From the NCBI GenBank assembly GCA_031308135.1, contig JAHLJT010000631.1:7098764-7162763 (forward strand): 64,000 nucleotides of DNA, given 5' to 3'. The notes under the pieces were generated by a model, which saw only the letters and a list, made by a program, of their open reading frames with translations, had not been told where the DNA came from and did not search any database. Shown piece by piece: positions 21,481-32,972 of this stretch (position 1 is its first letter; each line of letters starts with the position of its first letter). Source of the DNA: Acheta domesticus (taxonomy: Eukaryota; Arthropoda; Insecta; Orthoptera; Gryllidae). The position numbers and the translations under genes are program-made.

Positions 21481-22028
21481 TGACACTTATCTTCCACAGA
21501 ATGACGTTGAAGTACGTCACGTGCGTCATTGAATTGCAGCTGTATCAAGGGAATGCCCCAATCTGATGACGAAGGTCGTTTCCGCGAATGCGGTCGACAG
21601 GTCCAAGTTCCCGTTCGACGAAGGTTGAGCGTTTCTCCTTGAAGCTATACGCTGTACAAAGGATGACGGCTTATGCACCTTGGCAGGCAAAGAAAGAGAG
21701 AGAAGTATCCCAGCGAACCAATAGAAACGAAATCTGAAGACTATACATATTTTCGAAAGCCAATGATAAAACGTTTTATAAAGTTTGAAACGTATCCCGA
21801 TGATAGCAGTTGTTTTATTGGTTACTGAAAGACTACAGTACGTTTCAGAAATGTTGGGAAGTGAGCAACACAGCAACCAGTACAAGGAATAGACTGGCTA
21901 ACAAACAGGGAGACATTTTGCGTTGTGTTCAGTTTTTGTATTTTGCTCGTAATTTATACAAAGTGTTTAAGTTATTCGTGTAGAAATTGGAAATTTATTA
22001 GCTATTTATTGAAGTGAGTTATTGCTGG
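21481..22028 (+). promoter_or_regulatory. Putative SNIP1 promoter and 5' non-coding exon
   Basis: Local CpG frequency rises (for example CGCGAATGCGGTCGACAGG and CCGTTCGACGAAGG at 21560-21630) compared with flanking AT-rich DNA. A donor CTGG|GTAAGA at 22029, or alternatively GAA|GTGAGT at 22014, can splice to the acceptor at 22096. The transcription start cannot be fixed from sequence. Confidence 0.5.
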
Positions 22029-22096
22029 GTAAGATTTTACTTCATATATTTTGTTTTGTTCTGTTAATTAACGGGTGATCTACATTTTGTTCATAG

Positions 22097-22498
22097 GTTT
22101 CAAAACATGAAAGACACGAGTTCACATTCCAAACTCGTTAAAAGTAAACCAAAACACAACTCATCGGATTCTTCGGAGTCCAGCGATTCAGAAACCGAAA
22201 CAGTGCCAGTAATTAAATATAAGAGAGAAAATGTCAGTGGTGAATCCAATACTGATGATTCATCTATTCAAGATGCCAGAAAGGTGAAGAAGAGAAAACA
22301 TCATCACCACCACCATCATCATCATCACCGAAGGAAACATAAATTGATTGATGGCGAAAAAGTAAGATATGATGAGCGAGAAAGATTTGAAGATCATCCC
22401 TCATTGCGACATTCTCACAGCTCTCATAGAAGGCATGGTGAAGAGCGAATACGTTTGAAGACTGAGGAGAATCCACAATACTCAGGAAGTTCATCAAG
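22097..22498 (+). CDS. SNIP1: SNIP1, first coding exon
   Basis: The exon begins after TTCATAG, and the ATG at 22107 is its first. Coding 22107-22498 leaves in phase 2 at TCAAG|GTATGT. The 130 residues are the disordered, Ser/Lys/Arg-rich N-terminus usual for SNIP1: SSDSSESSDSE, a basic KKVKKRK-type stretch, and an unbroken run of ten histidines encoded by mixed CAT and CAC codons. SNIP1 is a nuclear FHA-domain protein that in vertebrates binds SMAD and CBP/p300 and associates with spliceosomes and miRNA processing. Frame carries into the exon at 23591. Confidence 0.85.
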
Positions 22499-23590
22499 GT
22501 ATGTTGTTCATGTTTTTGGGGAGGGGCAAGTTCATTGCTTACTTAGCAGTACGATGCAGCATTTGATTATTGGTAATCCCTTGTTGTGTATTTTATAGGT
22601 ATAAAATGGTAGAGGGCAGATTTGTTTAATGTGGAGGTCAGTTGTGCAGATGAACCCATGTAAAATTCTTCATTTTAGGTTCATAAAGCATTTTGTGTTG
22701 AAAAGTTTTGTTGACATTTAGTTAAAGACTAGATTGTATGGAGAGGTTAAATAAACATTATTGGAAAGATTTCTAATGCAGAAACACAACATGAGAAAAC
22801 ACTTATTGGTACTGAATGAATGCTGGGTTGCTGGGAATGCGTTTGGATGTTTTGCAGAGTGATTCAGGAATTTCTGAGGTGGTAATTGCGATCGGAAAAA
22901 TGTTGTATGTATTTTTAATTGAAATGTCTATTGATGAATTCATGCAGAAATGGATTGAAGTTGAAAAGTGTTTAGGACATGACAAAATAATGGATCTTCT
23001 GTACACATCATTTGTGTTTGTGAGCCAATGAATTCTAGTTGCAAACACCAGTGAAAAGTATATTTATATTGTTCTGAAGTGTAGACTGTTACTCCCTAAG
23101 AAATTTCAGCCCATTTCTGGCAGAAAATGAAAATGGTTTGTAATACTTCTGTACTTAACCATTTATCGCTTTTCATCACAAAAAGTATTTGACATAAATT
23201 AAAGAATTATTGTGCTGTTTAAGCAACCTAACAACGGTAATGTAGTGGTGTCTCTGAATTGTGCGTATAGATCATTCTTACTTAGCATGTTATGGACGTG
23301 TTACTTTCACTGCCGTTGAAAACATCATGTGTAGTGAGAAATGAGCTGCAATCTTCCCCATTGCAAGTATTTTGTAATGCTGCTCTTAAGTGTTACTGCA
23401 TCAGTTTGTATTCATTTATTTAGTTTTGTGTAATTTTAAGGTGTTCATCTTTTGTTTTGCGCGCATTGAAATTTAAATTCATTGCAGGTGTCAGATGGTG
23501 CAAGCTTGGGATTTCTCACGTCAAGCTGCACGTCTTCACATTACTCTTTGTATCACTGTAAGTTTCAGTCTATGGTGTTTAAATGTTTAG
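22499..23590 (+). other. SNIP1 intron
   Basis: A 1.1-kb intron between consistent splice sites. No repeat or coding segment recognised. Confidence 0.8.
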
Positions 23591-23746
23591 ACATAGACAT
23601 CGAGATGATAGTGAAGATCGAATTAGACATCACAGGAAGAGAGAGGGTGAGAGTCATCACAGGAGAGACGAACCATCACGTATGAAGAAACCTAGCGCCG
23701 AGCGTGAAGAAAGGGACCAAATGAACTCTCGTAGAGAGAGGAGGGG
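23591..23746 (+). CDS. SNIP1: SNIP1, second coding exon
   Basis: Runs from TGTTTAG|ACATAG to AGGGG|GTAGGT, phase 2 in and phase 2 out. It encodes a basic RS/RD-like stretch (RHRHRDDSEDRIRHHRKRE, then EREERDQMNSRRERR), as expected between the N-terminus and FHA domain of SNIP1. Stops in the other frames and the exact phase fit support the exon. Confidence 0.82.
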
Positions 23747-24879
23747 GTAGGTCTGGTTTTATTTGATTCTTAAACAGTTGTAGAGAAAATTTGAAATTTA
23801 ACATTGAGAAAGATAGTGAGTTATTACGTCACATTTAAGAACAATTTATTACGGAATGTTCTAAAAGCAATCAACATTAATAAAGTATTATTTGCTAAAA
23901 TACTTATTAAGATCTGGTATTTCCAGAAGATAGTTCTGCAAAATCTATTTCTGTTGAAAATTAGTTTTGAGCATAATTGCCAAAGAATATGCAAAATAAC
24001 ATCTTTAGTTTTAATTCAAATGAGTTTTCTCAGGGAAAGCTGTTTTGGAAACAGTCTGTGCTAGCTGTGGTTTGCAGCCTTTCACTTTATCACAGTTAAT
24101 GTTAAAATTACTTAACTCTCATCACTAAAATCTTTCTCTTTTATTTGCACTAGAAATATTTTGAGGTGTTTTACCTTTACTGCGAATATCTTTCTATCCT
24201 TACTACACACAGATCTTATAAATTATAATTGCATAGCACCTCCTTAACTATACCAGGCATACATATTCAACCTTCCATTGATATGCGAACAAATTTATAA
24301 CATAGGTTTGATTGTTGCATTGAAATTGAGGCTCCCAATCATAGTTTTTAGTGTAAGGAATATTAAGTCCTTTAAAAATTGTTGGAGCATGTATATTATT
24401 CTTATCAAACATTAATATTTTAATTGTTGTTCATAAACCAAAAAAGTGAAAAATAGCATGCAGATACTTTCAAAGAAGCAAAAGTTCCCTGAAGAGGAGA
24501 CGCCAAACAAATAAATAAATAATATATTTTGGATAATATGATAGTAAAAATCTCACGACGTCCAATGGACATGAATTGCCAGATAAAAGTTGTTGTTGTT
24601 GTTGTTGTTGTTTTTTCTCGTGTGTGAAGAGTTTGACTTCACTATGATGACAATTTCTATCATTTAAATGACTGATTCAATTATTTGTTGCTTTCCAAAC
24701 ATTTGACCTACAGAGATGCTTGGATAAAACAGATCAATTTGTTTGTTTGTTTGTTTTTATTTTATTATTATTATTATTATTATTCTGCCAATTGCTTGAC
24801 TAACCAAAGAATTCTAATATCTTGCCTTAAAACATTATCTTTTTTGTATTTTATAGTGAATCTGATTTGTTTGTTGTAG
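23747..24879 (+). other. SNIP1 intron
   Basis: A 1.1-kb AT-rich intron with small GTT (24593-24612) and ATT (24762-24785) microsatellites. Confidence 0.8.
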
Positions 24880-25543
24880 GGAAACTCGAGAATTCAGAGA
24901 AAGGGGGTCTAGAAATGGGGAACAAAATCCCATACCTGCTGACCGTCCAATCAAGCAAGAGAAAGAGAGCCCAGAGCCAGATTATCAATGGGGAAAACAG
25001 ACCAATACAGCAGAGAACAAAAAGGGTCCACCTGCAGAAAAGGCAAAACCAAACTTTGGTTTGTCAGGAAAACTTGCTGAAGAGACAAATACATTTAATG
25101 GAGTTGTGCTGAAATATAGTGAACCGCAAGAAGCTCGTAAACCAAAGAGACGATGGAGATTTTATCCATTTAAAGGAGATGCAGGTTTACCTATTTTGTA
25201 TCTTCATCGACAAAGTTGTTACCTTATTGGACGCGATCGCAAAGTTGCAGATATTCCAGTGGATCATCCATCATGTTCAAAGCAACATGCTGCCTTGCAG
25301 TATCGATTAGCACCATACCAACGAGACGATGGTTCCACTGGTCGACGAGTGAGGCCATATATTATTGACCTCGAGTCAGCTAATGGAACTTATGTGAATA
25401 ACAACAAGATAGAACCCAAAAAGTATGTTGAACTCTTGGAGAAAGATGTGGTAAAATTTGGCTATAGTTCACGTGAGTATGTGTTGCTTCATGAGCATAG
25501 TAAAGATGATGATCTGGATGACGATATAACAGCAAATGAGTAA
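24880..25543 (+). CDS. SNIP1: SNIP1, terminal exon with FHA domain
   Basis: Starts after TTGTTGTAG and ends at TAA 25541-25543. It holds the SNIP1 signature NFGLSGKLAEETNTFNGVV, then KYSEPQEAR and RWRFYPFKGD. A complete FHA domain follows: YLIGRDRKVADIPVDHPSCS (the GR...S..H type phosphothreonine-binding loop), KQHAALQYR, and the ANGTYVNN turn. The end is acidic, as in the family. The three coding exons give 403 residues, very close to human SNIP1 (396). No frame defects are seen. Confidence 0.95.
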
Positions 25544-25685
25544 ACTAAGATAAAAACAATGTAGTAAGGCATAAAATTTCTATGAATTATGAATTGAAGT
25601 TTTACCAAAATATTATTTATTCATTTATTTCAACATTTGTTGTTAGTGTGGTGTACATAAAATGATTTTACAAGTTTGTGATGGA

Positions 25686-25691
25686 AATAAA
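25686..25691 (+). terminator. SNIP1 polyadenylation signal
   Basis: AATAAA 143 bp after the SNIP1 stop, in an A/T-rich context. Confidence 0.65.
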
Positions 25692-27334
25692 AATTTAAAA
25701 ATAACTTGAGAACAATGCTTTGATTGTTACTTTTTCTTCTGTTGTGGAAACCCTTGCAGTAAAATTTGTAAGTGTTGGTAACAATCGTTTAACAATAGGA
25801 GGAAAAGAATTCTGTTGAATGTTCGAAAGTTGTGAGTGCACAATTAATAAAGACTTCTTGACCATGTAATTACATTGTTATGGGCTGTTGGCACATTTAA
25901 GGACAGAAGAAAAGTCTTTTGCCGAATTGGGTAATGTTGGTCAGAAATAATTCTTTAGTTCTTCACTGAAGTTTTAAATGCATTTTTACAACTCCGTTGA
26001 AAGTAATTTCTTATTTGCAAGTAACTGAATTGTGCAAAACGCAAAGCAGTTTATATAAAATACCTGAATTTTTTTGTTTTTCATGAAAGGACAAGTAACG
26101 AAATCAATGCTGTAGGAAGGTACTATGTCATATGAATGGAATAAGTTCAATTTTCTGAGATATGTTACATTACATGATAGAAGTTTATTAGTTAAAACAC
26201 TGTTATACATTAGTCATTATACCATCAATGATGGTGAAATTCATTGTGATGTGTACCTTGAATTTATGGGTCTTTCTTGCCATAGAATATGAATTCATAA
26301 TTCTTCATTTGGTATTGCTTACAACTTCCTTTCACATTGTAGTACCATTTTTCAGTTCATGTACCATTTTTCAGTTTTGTAACAGAAAAGGTAAAGTGAC
26401 CCAAGTCGTTTGGAACAAATTGCCGTTCGACTCTTAGTGGAGAGTGTGTTTAATTGAAGAAGTTTTCTGGTTATCAATCTACAAATAAAGTTGGTGTTAG
26501 CAGTTGCAGTATTTACGTTGAAATTGTACTTGTGTTGTCAGATTTGGAGTATGTGACATGAAAATGTGCTGCAGTGAAGTATGGTATTTTGAAATATGTG
26601 TGTATAGATCTTGTAAATTTGTGCCCAGATTTTCTGGTGTTGTGGCAATGTTCTTGTCGATTAACTTAGTGTGAATGATGTGTTTTTTGGGCATTTTCCT
26701 AGTATAATTTTTGTGGAGAATGGGATATACTACTTTACAAATAAGCTCTCATTGTGACGGAATCACAATATTGATTTTGTCTTTACAGACTATTGACATT
26801 TCTATTTTTATAGCTCAATTTCTGATATGTTTTCTTAGCCTCAAAAGATGTATTTTTCATGTTTCTGTATGTGTGATGCTCCTCCCTTTATTAGCAAGTG
26901 ATTGACCTATTTTACATAGATAAGTTTAGTCGTAATTTGTTTGATACAATCTGTGAAACCTCAGTCAAAAAGTGATACAATATCCTTTTTAGTTCTTATA
27001 ACTTTCACTCTTTCTTTCAATGCATTTGTTGTAGTTAGGATTCCAATTTGTATCAGAAGGTCAGTAGAATAAGAGTACATAGAAAAAAGATCTGTATTTG
27101 TAAACTAATGTTAGTATTGACTATCTTGAATATTCCTCAGGAGACTTTGTATCATTCAAACATTCTACTGTAAGAAATCCCAGAAAATACATACTTTTGT
27201 TACTGTTTTTCTTGTATCATTAGCCTTTTCATCCTGCTTGCTGCTTTTCTCATAACCAAAATATTGTAATATATTGAATATTAGTTTTGTTTTTGCTCTT
27301 TACTCTGCTGCCTAAAATGGATCCAAGGAAGCAT

Positions 27335-27470
27335 AAAATATATATACTCTGACACCATGTGACCAATCCCCATGAAAGTTGGCACCTCTACGTGTTTTTT
27401 TCACCCTGAAGGTTTGTGTGCTGTTAATTCTATTGTAACTCCAGTACTTGGTTCTGTAGAACAAAACTAA
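27335..27470 (+). repeat. Dispersed repeat fragment, copy 1
   Basis: Shares CCCCATGAAAGTTGGCACCT, TTTTTTCACCCTGAAGGTTT and GTGCTGTTAATTCTATTGTA, with small differences, with the - strand copy at 46800-46965. Probably the tail of a retroelement. Confidence 0.7.
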
Positions 27471-29696
27471 CTATTAAGGTCAAATGCAAACCGCAACACT
27501 GCAGCATTTTGAATCTATATCGTTAAATAACTCCTAAGCGATGTTGTTCTAGGGCATTAAAAACTAAAATTTTGAAGGCCTGAAAGAAACGCTTCTCACA
27601 CTGTAACCTACTTATCAGGATGAGACATTTATGAACATTCTATTACATTTTTGCTGGTCTGGCGCTTCTTGTTATTACCTCACCTGCTCAGAGACGTGCA
27701 GAATCTATGACTAAATGTGAATGATGGGGACAGAGACAGAGACCTGCAGAGACACTCTGAGATAGGGAGATGAAGGGCAGAACATCTGTCAGGTTCCATT
27801 AGCAGTATTAGGAAACCAAACCTCTAAAATGTTGCTTTTCTCCATCTTTACATCAGAATTTGAACTGAATTTCAATGATTAATTAAATTGTGCCAAATGC
27901 AGGACTCAGTCATATAATAGTAAAGATGTTGGCAAACACCTCGGGGGTTTTCACAATTTTCAAACCTAATTGAGGCAGTTAAAATCAACCAGCCCTGTTT
28001 TTTTAAGAAAATGAGTGTGAGAAACAGTACATTAAACTTTCTTCCTGAATACAAATGTAATTCTAGTAGTAACTATTAGATGGCTCGGGCCACGTTAGAA
28101 ACAAGCCTGTCAGTGAGTACAGTGGGTTATGCTGCGTAATAGTTCTGACATCTGCTGTTCAATGCTAACCTCTTCAACTACTCTCGTGCCATTTTTTCCT
28201 GATGTCTGGCAACAGGTGGTTGCAGTGGTAAGAAAAACTCTGAACAAGATAACCAACATTGAAAAAGCATGAAAAAAGGATTTTTTTTTGTTTTTTTGTT
28301 GTTGTTGTTTTTGTTTTTTTGTTTGTTTTAAATTTCAACTTTTTAAAATCTTAAAAAAGTGTTTACCGGCCACTGCAGTGACATTCTGGTTCTAATTCCT
28401 AATCTTATAATATTGTCTGCTAATCCCTTCAGTTCTTGAATCTAGTCATTCTCTAATTGAAATTTCATTTCATAGGAATTAGATCCAAATCAGCTTTAAA
28501 TATTACTTTTCGTATTTCCAATGATATTTATAATTGACTGCATTTCATTTTTGCGCTTTCAGAACTTTTTTTTTTTTTTTTTGCTAAAGGGAAAAATTCA
28601 TTTACAGAAAAATAAAGAAATCACTTGGATTATTGTGTTTGAGTACTAAATGTTTACAGGAAGAATAGAAACTATACTTATTTTTTCTGGATTTAAAAGT
28701 AATAATTAATGCATTATTATTGTTAGTACGCTAGTTAGTTGAAAATCTCCCATCAAGTTATTTAGAACTAATTTAATTGGTACTCACGAATTCTCTTTCC
28801 CAAATGAGAAACTGTTATTCTTTAATGGAACAAATTTCACCTTCACAGGTTTAACAAAAGTCCAGGTTTACAAGCCTAAATGTATGTTTAGCTGCAAAAC
28901 TCTCCTCAGGGAAATCAGGCAATGTAAATCTGTTGGTTTCATTCACGATAGTTTTGCCTGTGGGATTGTGGCTGCAGATGCCCCTGTTTACTGGGTCAGG
29001 TAAAACTTGCACATATCCTAACTGTGCCCTCTTAATACATGACCATAGACTAAGGACTACATCTTTACTCTATGACATGACTTAACTTTCTGAAGGAAGG
29101 TCATTAAGCAGGTGATCCTATTGTGTATTGTGTTTCATTGTAAACATCCCGAAGAGTAACTAAATTTCACGGAAGATAAGACATTGGTATTTGAATAATT
29201 TAGTTCAGGTATTATTAATAAAATGCACTAATTATATTTCAAGGGAAAATAATTTTGTAAAGCTGTACACCTTACCTGATTATGAAATGTCAAGAAGTTA
29301 TAGTTATGTTAATGTATTATTTACTTTTGATATACTATAGCTATGTGTGGTACAGAACAGAAGTAGTCCATTTACTTCTTTCGGTAACAATAAATGAAAT
29401 ATTTTGTAAGCAATAACTCACAATCTAGAGTTACCTTCAGAATGGAAATTTCTAATAAAAAATGCAAAAGCAGAAAATCTATTGAGTTAGCTGTCTGGTG
29501 TCTTATTGAGTTCCATCAGTTGGCCTTTCTGCAGTTGTGTCTGAGTTGTTGTTCCCTTTCCGTTTTTAAATAGTCAGATTGTTTGTCAAATAGATTTCTG
29601 TTCACAAGAAAATGAAGTAGATAGGAAAAATAGTTTTTAGGTTAATCGTTTTGAAGGTGAAAATCAGTAGTAGTTTGAATTCCAAAAAAAGTCTTA

Positions 29697-29755
29697 GAAT
29701 TAATATTTTGACATAACAAGAGATGTCATATTTTGACATAACAAGAGATGTCATA
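29697..29755. repeat. Short tandem duplication
   Basis: ATTTTGACATAACAAGAGAT and the following GTCAT occur twice in immediate succession. Confidence 0.9.
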
Positions 29756-31710
29756 TGGTTTTTTGTTGGCTGAAGAATTATTGTATTGACATTTTTGAAG
29801 AATGTATTAGTTTTGGAGGTTACATAGTTTCTATCTCCCTCTCCCTCTCTCTCTGTCTCTCTTTTTAATTAAATACCACTCTCTCTGTCTCTCTCTTTTT
29901 AATTAAATTTATAATTGTTTGAGAGAATCATAAATGTGAGTGAGAGGCATTTGTTATGTAAGTACTGATCTTAAGGACACCAAATTTGATTTAAAAACAT
30001 TTTGGGTTTAAAAAATAAAGATGGTTTAGAGAAGTTCTACCTTATATTATTAAAGAGGGAAAATTCTGTCTTACTACAATCTGTTTCCTAGTCTTGAATC
30101 TTTATATCAATGTATGCTTTTTTAAAATATCAAGTCTTCATGTAATTGTGAATTATAATGGCATAGGTATGGACATACCTATACAATAACTCTTGCTCAA
30201 TGTGGAATGTGAAGGGAATTCTACACACACACACTTTAGACATTCTGCATTAAACAATGTAATACTATAGAATTTATGTTTGCCAGGACCGCAGTTCGTG
30301 TTCACATTGGACAGGTTTCTGCATTTTATGGTTCTCACATCAAGCAAAATTTACTGCATCTGCATCCCTGAAAGTGGATTTTTTTTGCTCCTGTGCCTCC
30401 TTTTGTCAAAATTAATCCAATGAAACTTTTTGATATAAAAAAAACACTCGAAAGTCTGTATAAACAAAAACTAGCACATGAACCATGCACATTTTCATCA
30501 GAATGTATGTTCCTAGATTCATCTGAATGATGTCATGGCCCCTTGAATTGAAACTGATGTAAGCTTTTAAAACTTTGTTTTTTTATAAGAAATTTACACA
30601 CAATTTTGAGTAATAATTTTTAAAAGAATTGATCAAGATTTTTTTCAAAAATGACCAACAAGATTTTTCCAAAAATTTTCTCTAAATCTTTAGTTTGAGT
30701 AGAGAAAACTTAACTTCATAGTATGGCTTAAGTCCAATTTTTGTAAAACCTGGAATTTGAAAAACTCCAAAAGTTCAAAACTTTTCTGATATCTGCCTTC
30801 AAATATGTTCTTAAATGTAGCAAATTTGTTCCTACCACCATATTTATGTATTCTTTGATATTATATCTTTAAAACAATGTCCAAATCTTTAAAATATTAG
30901 AGGTCATTGTATAATTTTGGGCTAAAATGGGTTAGAATAACCACAATGCGAAGAATACATTATAGATTTTGACTTCACTGGTTATTCTAAAAGCTTCCTT
31001 AGTGCCAGGGCACATCTTGACTCGTCACCCTTATCGCTCTGATTTCAATCCCAAGCTAAGCACTTTTTCCCTTTAAACTTTTTGTAAGAATAAAGCACAA
31101 TACACTGAATTCAATGTCAAAATAACATTTTCAATTTAACTTTTGAATTTTCAAAAATTAAATATATGTATTTTTTAACCTCTCACACTTGTTAGCTTTT
31201 TATGTATCAAATTTTTGTGGGATAGAAGTTGCAAAAGCCTAGTATTCCATTAATAGTATAACCTATAATGTGTGCTTTTTGTAACCATTACCAGTTTTTC
31301 TTTCTACAAAACTTACCTTCTCTAAATTTCAGTTTCTTTAATCTCATAGACGATATAAAAATCAGATTTTGGTGTAGAATGTACATTTTACATAATCTCC
31401 AATTGAATTTGTTTTTTAATATTTTTTGTGAAAATACCATTTCTGGGACAATAAAGTTAGTGGATCTTCATAAAATAGCATTGCTTCTGGGATAAATAAT
31501 TTGTTTTTACAACAAATTATTATCAATTTTGAACTTACATCAAATCAGATTTGGATCATACATGAAATTTTTAAAAGGATATGTTGGATTTTATGAAGGA
31601 TGTTCAATCAACATTTATATGATGGAAAATACATTACAAAGAAATATTTTTAAAAGAAAAATCAAAATATTTTATCTTTGAGTAAAAATGTTTATGTACT
31701 GTACATGGGA

Positions 31711-31716
31711 TTTATT
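31711..31716 (-). terminator. Possible ROS1/sev polyadenylation signal
   Basis: On the - strand this is AATAAA, about 575 bp beyond the stop codon. It is a candidate only; closer variant signals may be used. Confidence 0.35.
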
Positions 31717-32289
31717 TACAAGTATTTGTATGTGAAGTTTAAAGCTTCCTTATGCTTTTTAATGTTCTGTTCAGTTTAATAATCTTCCTTTGGAATTGAA
31801 ATTGGTACACATTAGAAAGGGCATTTTCTGAATCTTCAACCAAAGATTTGTTACTAAAGCAAAAAATGAAGACCAAACAATTGGTAGCTCTCACTGAACA
31901 AAAGAGAATAGTTTAATACAACACTAATGCAATATAAGCAATAACATTTATAGAAACTGAAATGAATAAAACTAAAAAGAAAACAAGAATATTTCCTGTA
32001 TCAATTCTAATGCATAATACACATGAATTCTCAGCATAATAGGAAGCTGTTGCAGGCTTGTTTGCTTCGATAATAGTGTTAAGAAGTAGTTCTTTCCTAA
32101 AGCAGTCTTGGTATTTACATAATTTTTCAGTAATGTTCTTTTTCCTTATTTTCTATACAACGAAGTCAAACATATTCTAATAAATTATTTACAATCGCTT
32201 GGGAAATATGACTAGGCAAATACTTGGAGGCTTAAAATTAAAAATACTTTGATGTTTGAACTATGTAGGTATTGATATCTAACTGTAGT

Positions 32290-32972
32290 TCACGATATTG
32301 GGTTGATTACACCATTTGTGTTTTCCACTGTTTCACAGTTACTAGCACTATCATCACTCACAGATGCTTGCACCTGACTTTCACTACCAGAATGCTTTGA
32401 AACATTGCTGTACATTGTTGGAGAATCAGAAATGTCTGTAGAATTACTTTTATGTGAATGTAAATTTTCTCCCGAAGAACTGCCACACTTTCTCCTGTTT
32501 ATTAATAACTGTTCAATCATTGACAAATCCTTTTCTCCATTATGTCTAAAATCTGATGTCTTACACGTGCCACTAATAATTCCGTTTCCTTTCAGTTCTT
32601 TCTGAATTTTTGTGGGCAATTCTGCAGTTTCATTTTCATCTATTCGATTACACACTAATGGCACTTGTTGGTAAGATAATGAGGTGGATCCACTGGCATT
32701 GCTTACTGTTGAAGAGGTTGAAAATGTTCGAAGGCGATCTGTCAGTGCTGGTGGCATTGGAGGAAGGCTGGGCAGAGGTTTTGGAATCTCATATCCATCG
32801 CTGGCAGTGGTGGCAGTGTCACTGTCATAAAGCAGTTCCAAGTAGTATGGAGGGTCTGTGGTATTACGAAGCTCAGTGGAGGGTTGACCTGCATTATGCA
32901 ATTCAGGTGCATTTTGAAGGAAAGGAACTTGATCTCTGCTTTCTATATCACTACCAGTCTTCCAGGAACTTC
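32290..32972 (-). CDS. sev: ROS1/sev coding exon 36 (C-terminal tail)
   Basis: The cytoplasmic tail to the stop codon ending at 32290. It carries several tyrosines in possible SH2-docking contexts ([26 protein letters not shown]) and a proline-rich [14 protein letters not shown] that could bind SH3 or WW domains. The rest is low-complexity and Ser/Thr-rich. The 227-codon length is within the range of insect Sev tails. Confidence 0.92.

Larger units (their letters stand above)
25692..32289. other. Intergenic stretch between SNIP1 and ROS1/sev (tail to tail)
   Basis: About 6.6 kb with no gene recognised; only short random frames occur. It contains a dispersed-repeat fragment (27335-27470), a T/GTT-rich tract (28278-28330), a poly-T run (28568-28582), a short tandem duplication (29697-29755) and a CT-rich direct duplication (29830-29910). 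The ROS1/sev 3' UTR occupies its right end, perhaps from about 31.7 kb. Confidence 0.6.

Noticed and set aside
21526..21885. 119-codon ORF on the - strand upstream of SNIP1
   Set aside because: No recognisable domain and no splice context; it overlaps the likely SNIP1 promoter and first exon.
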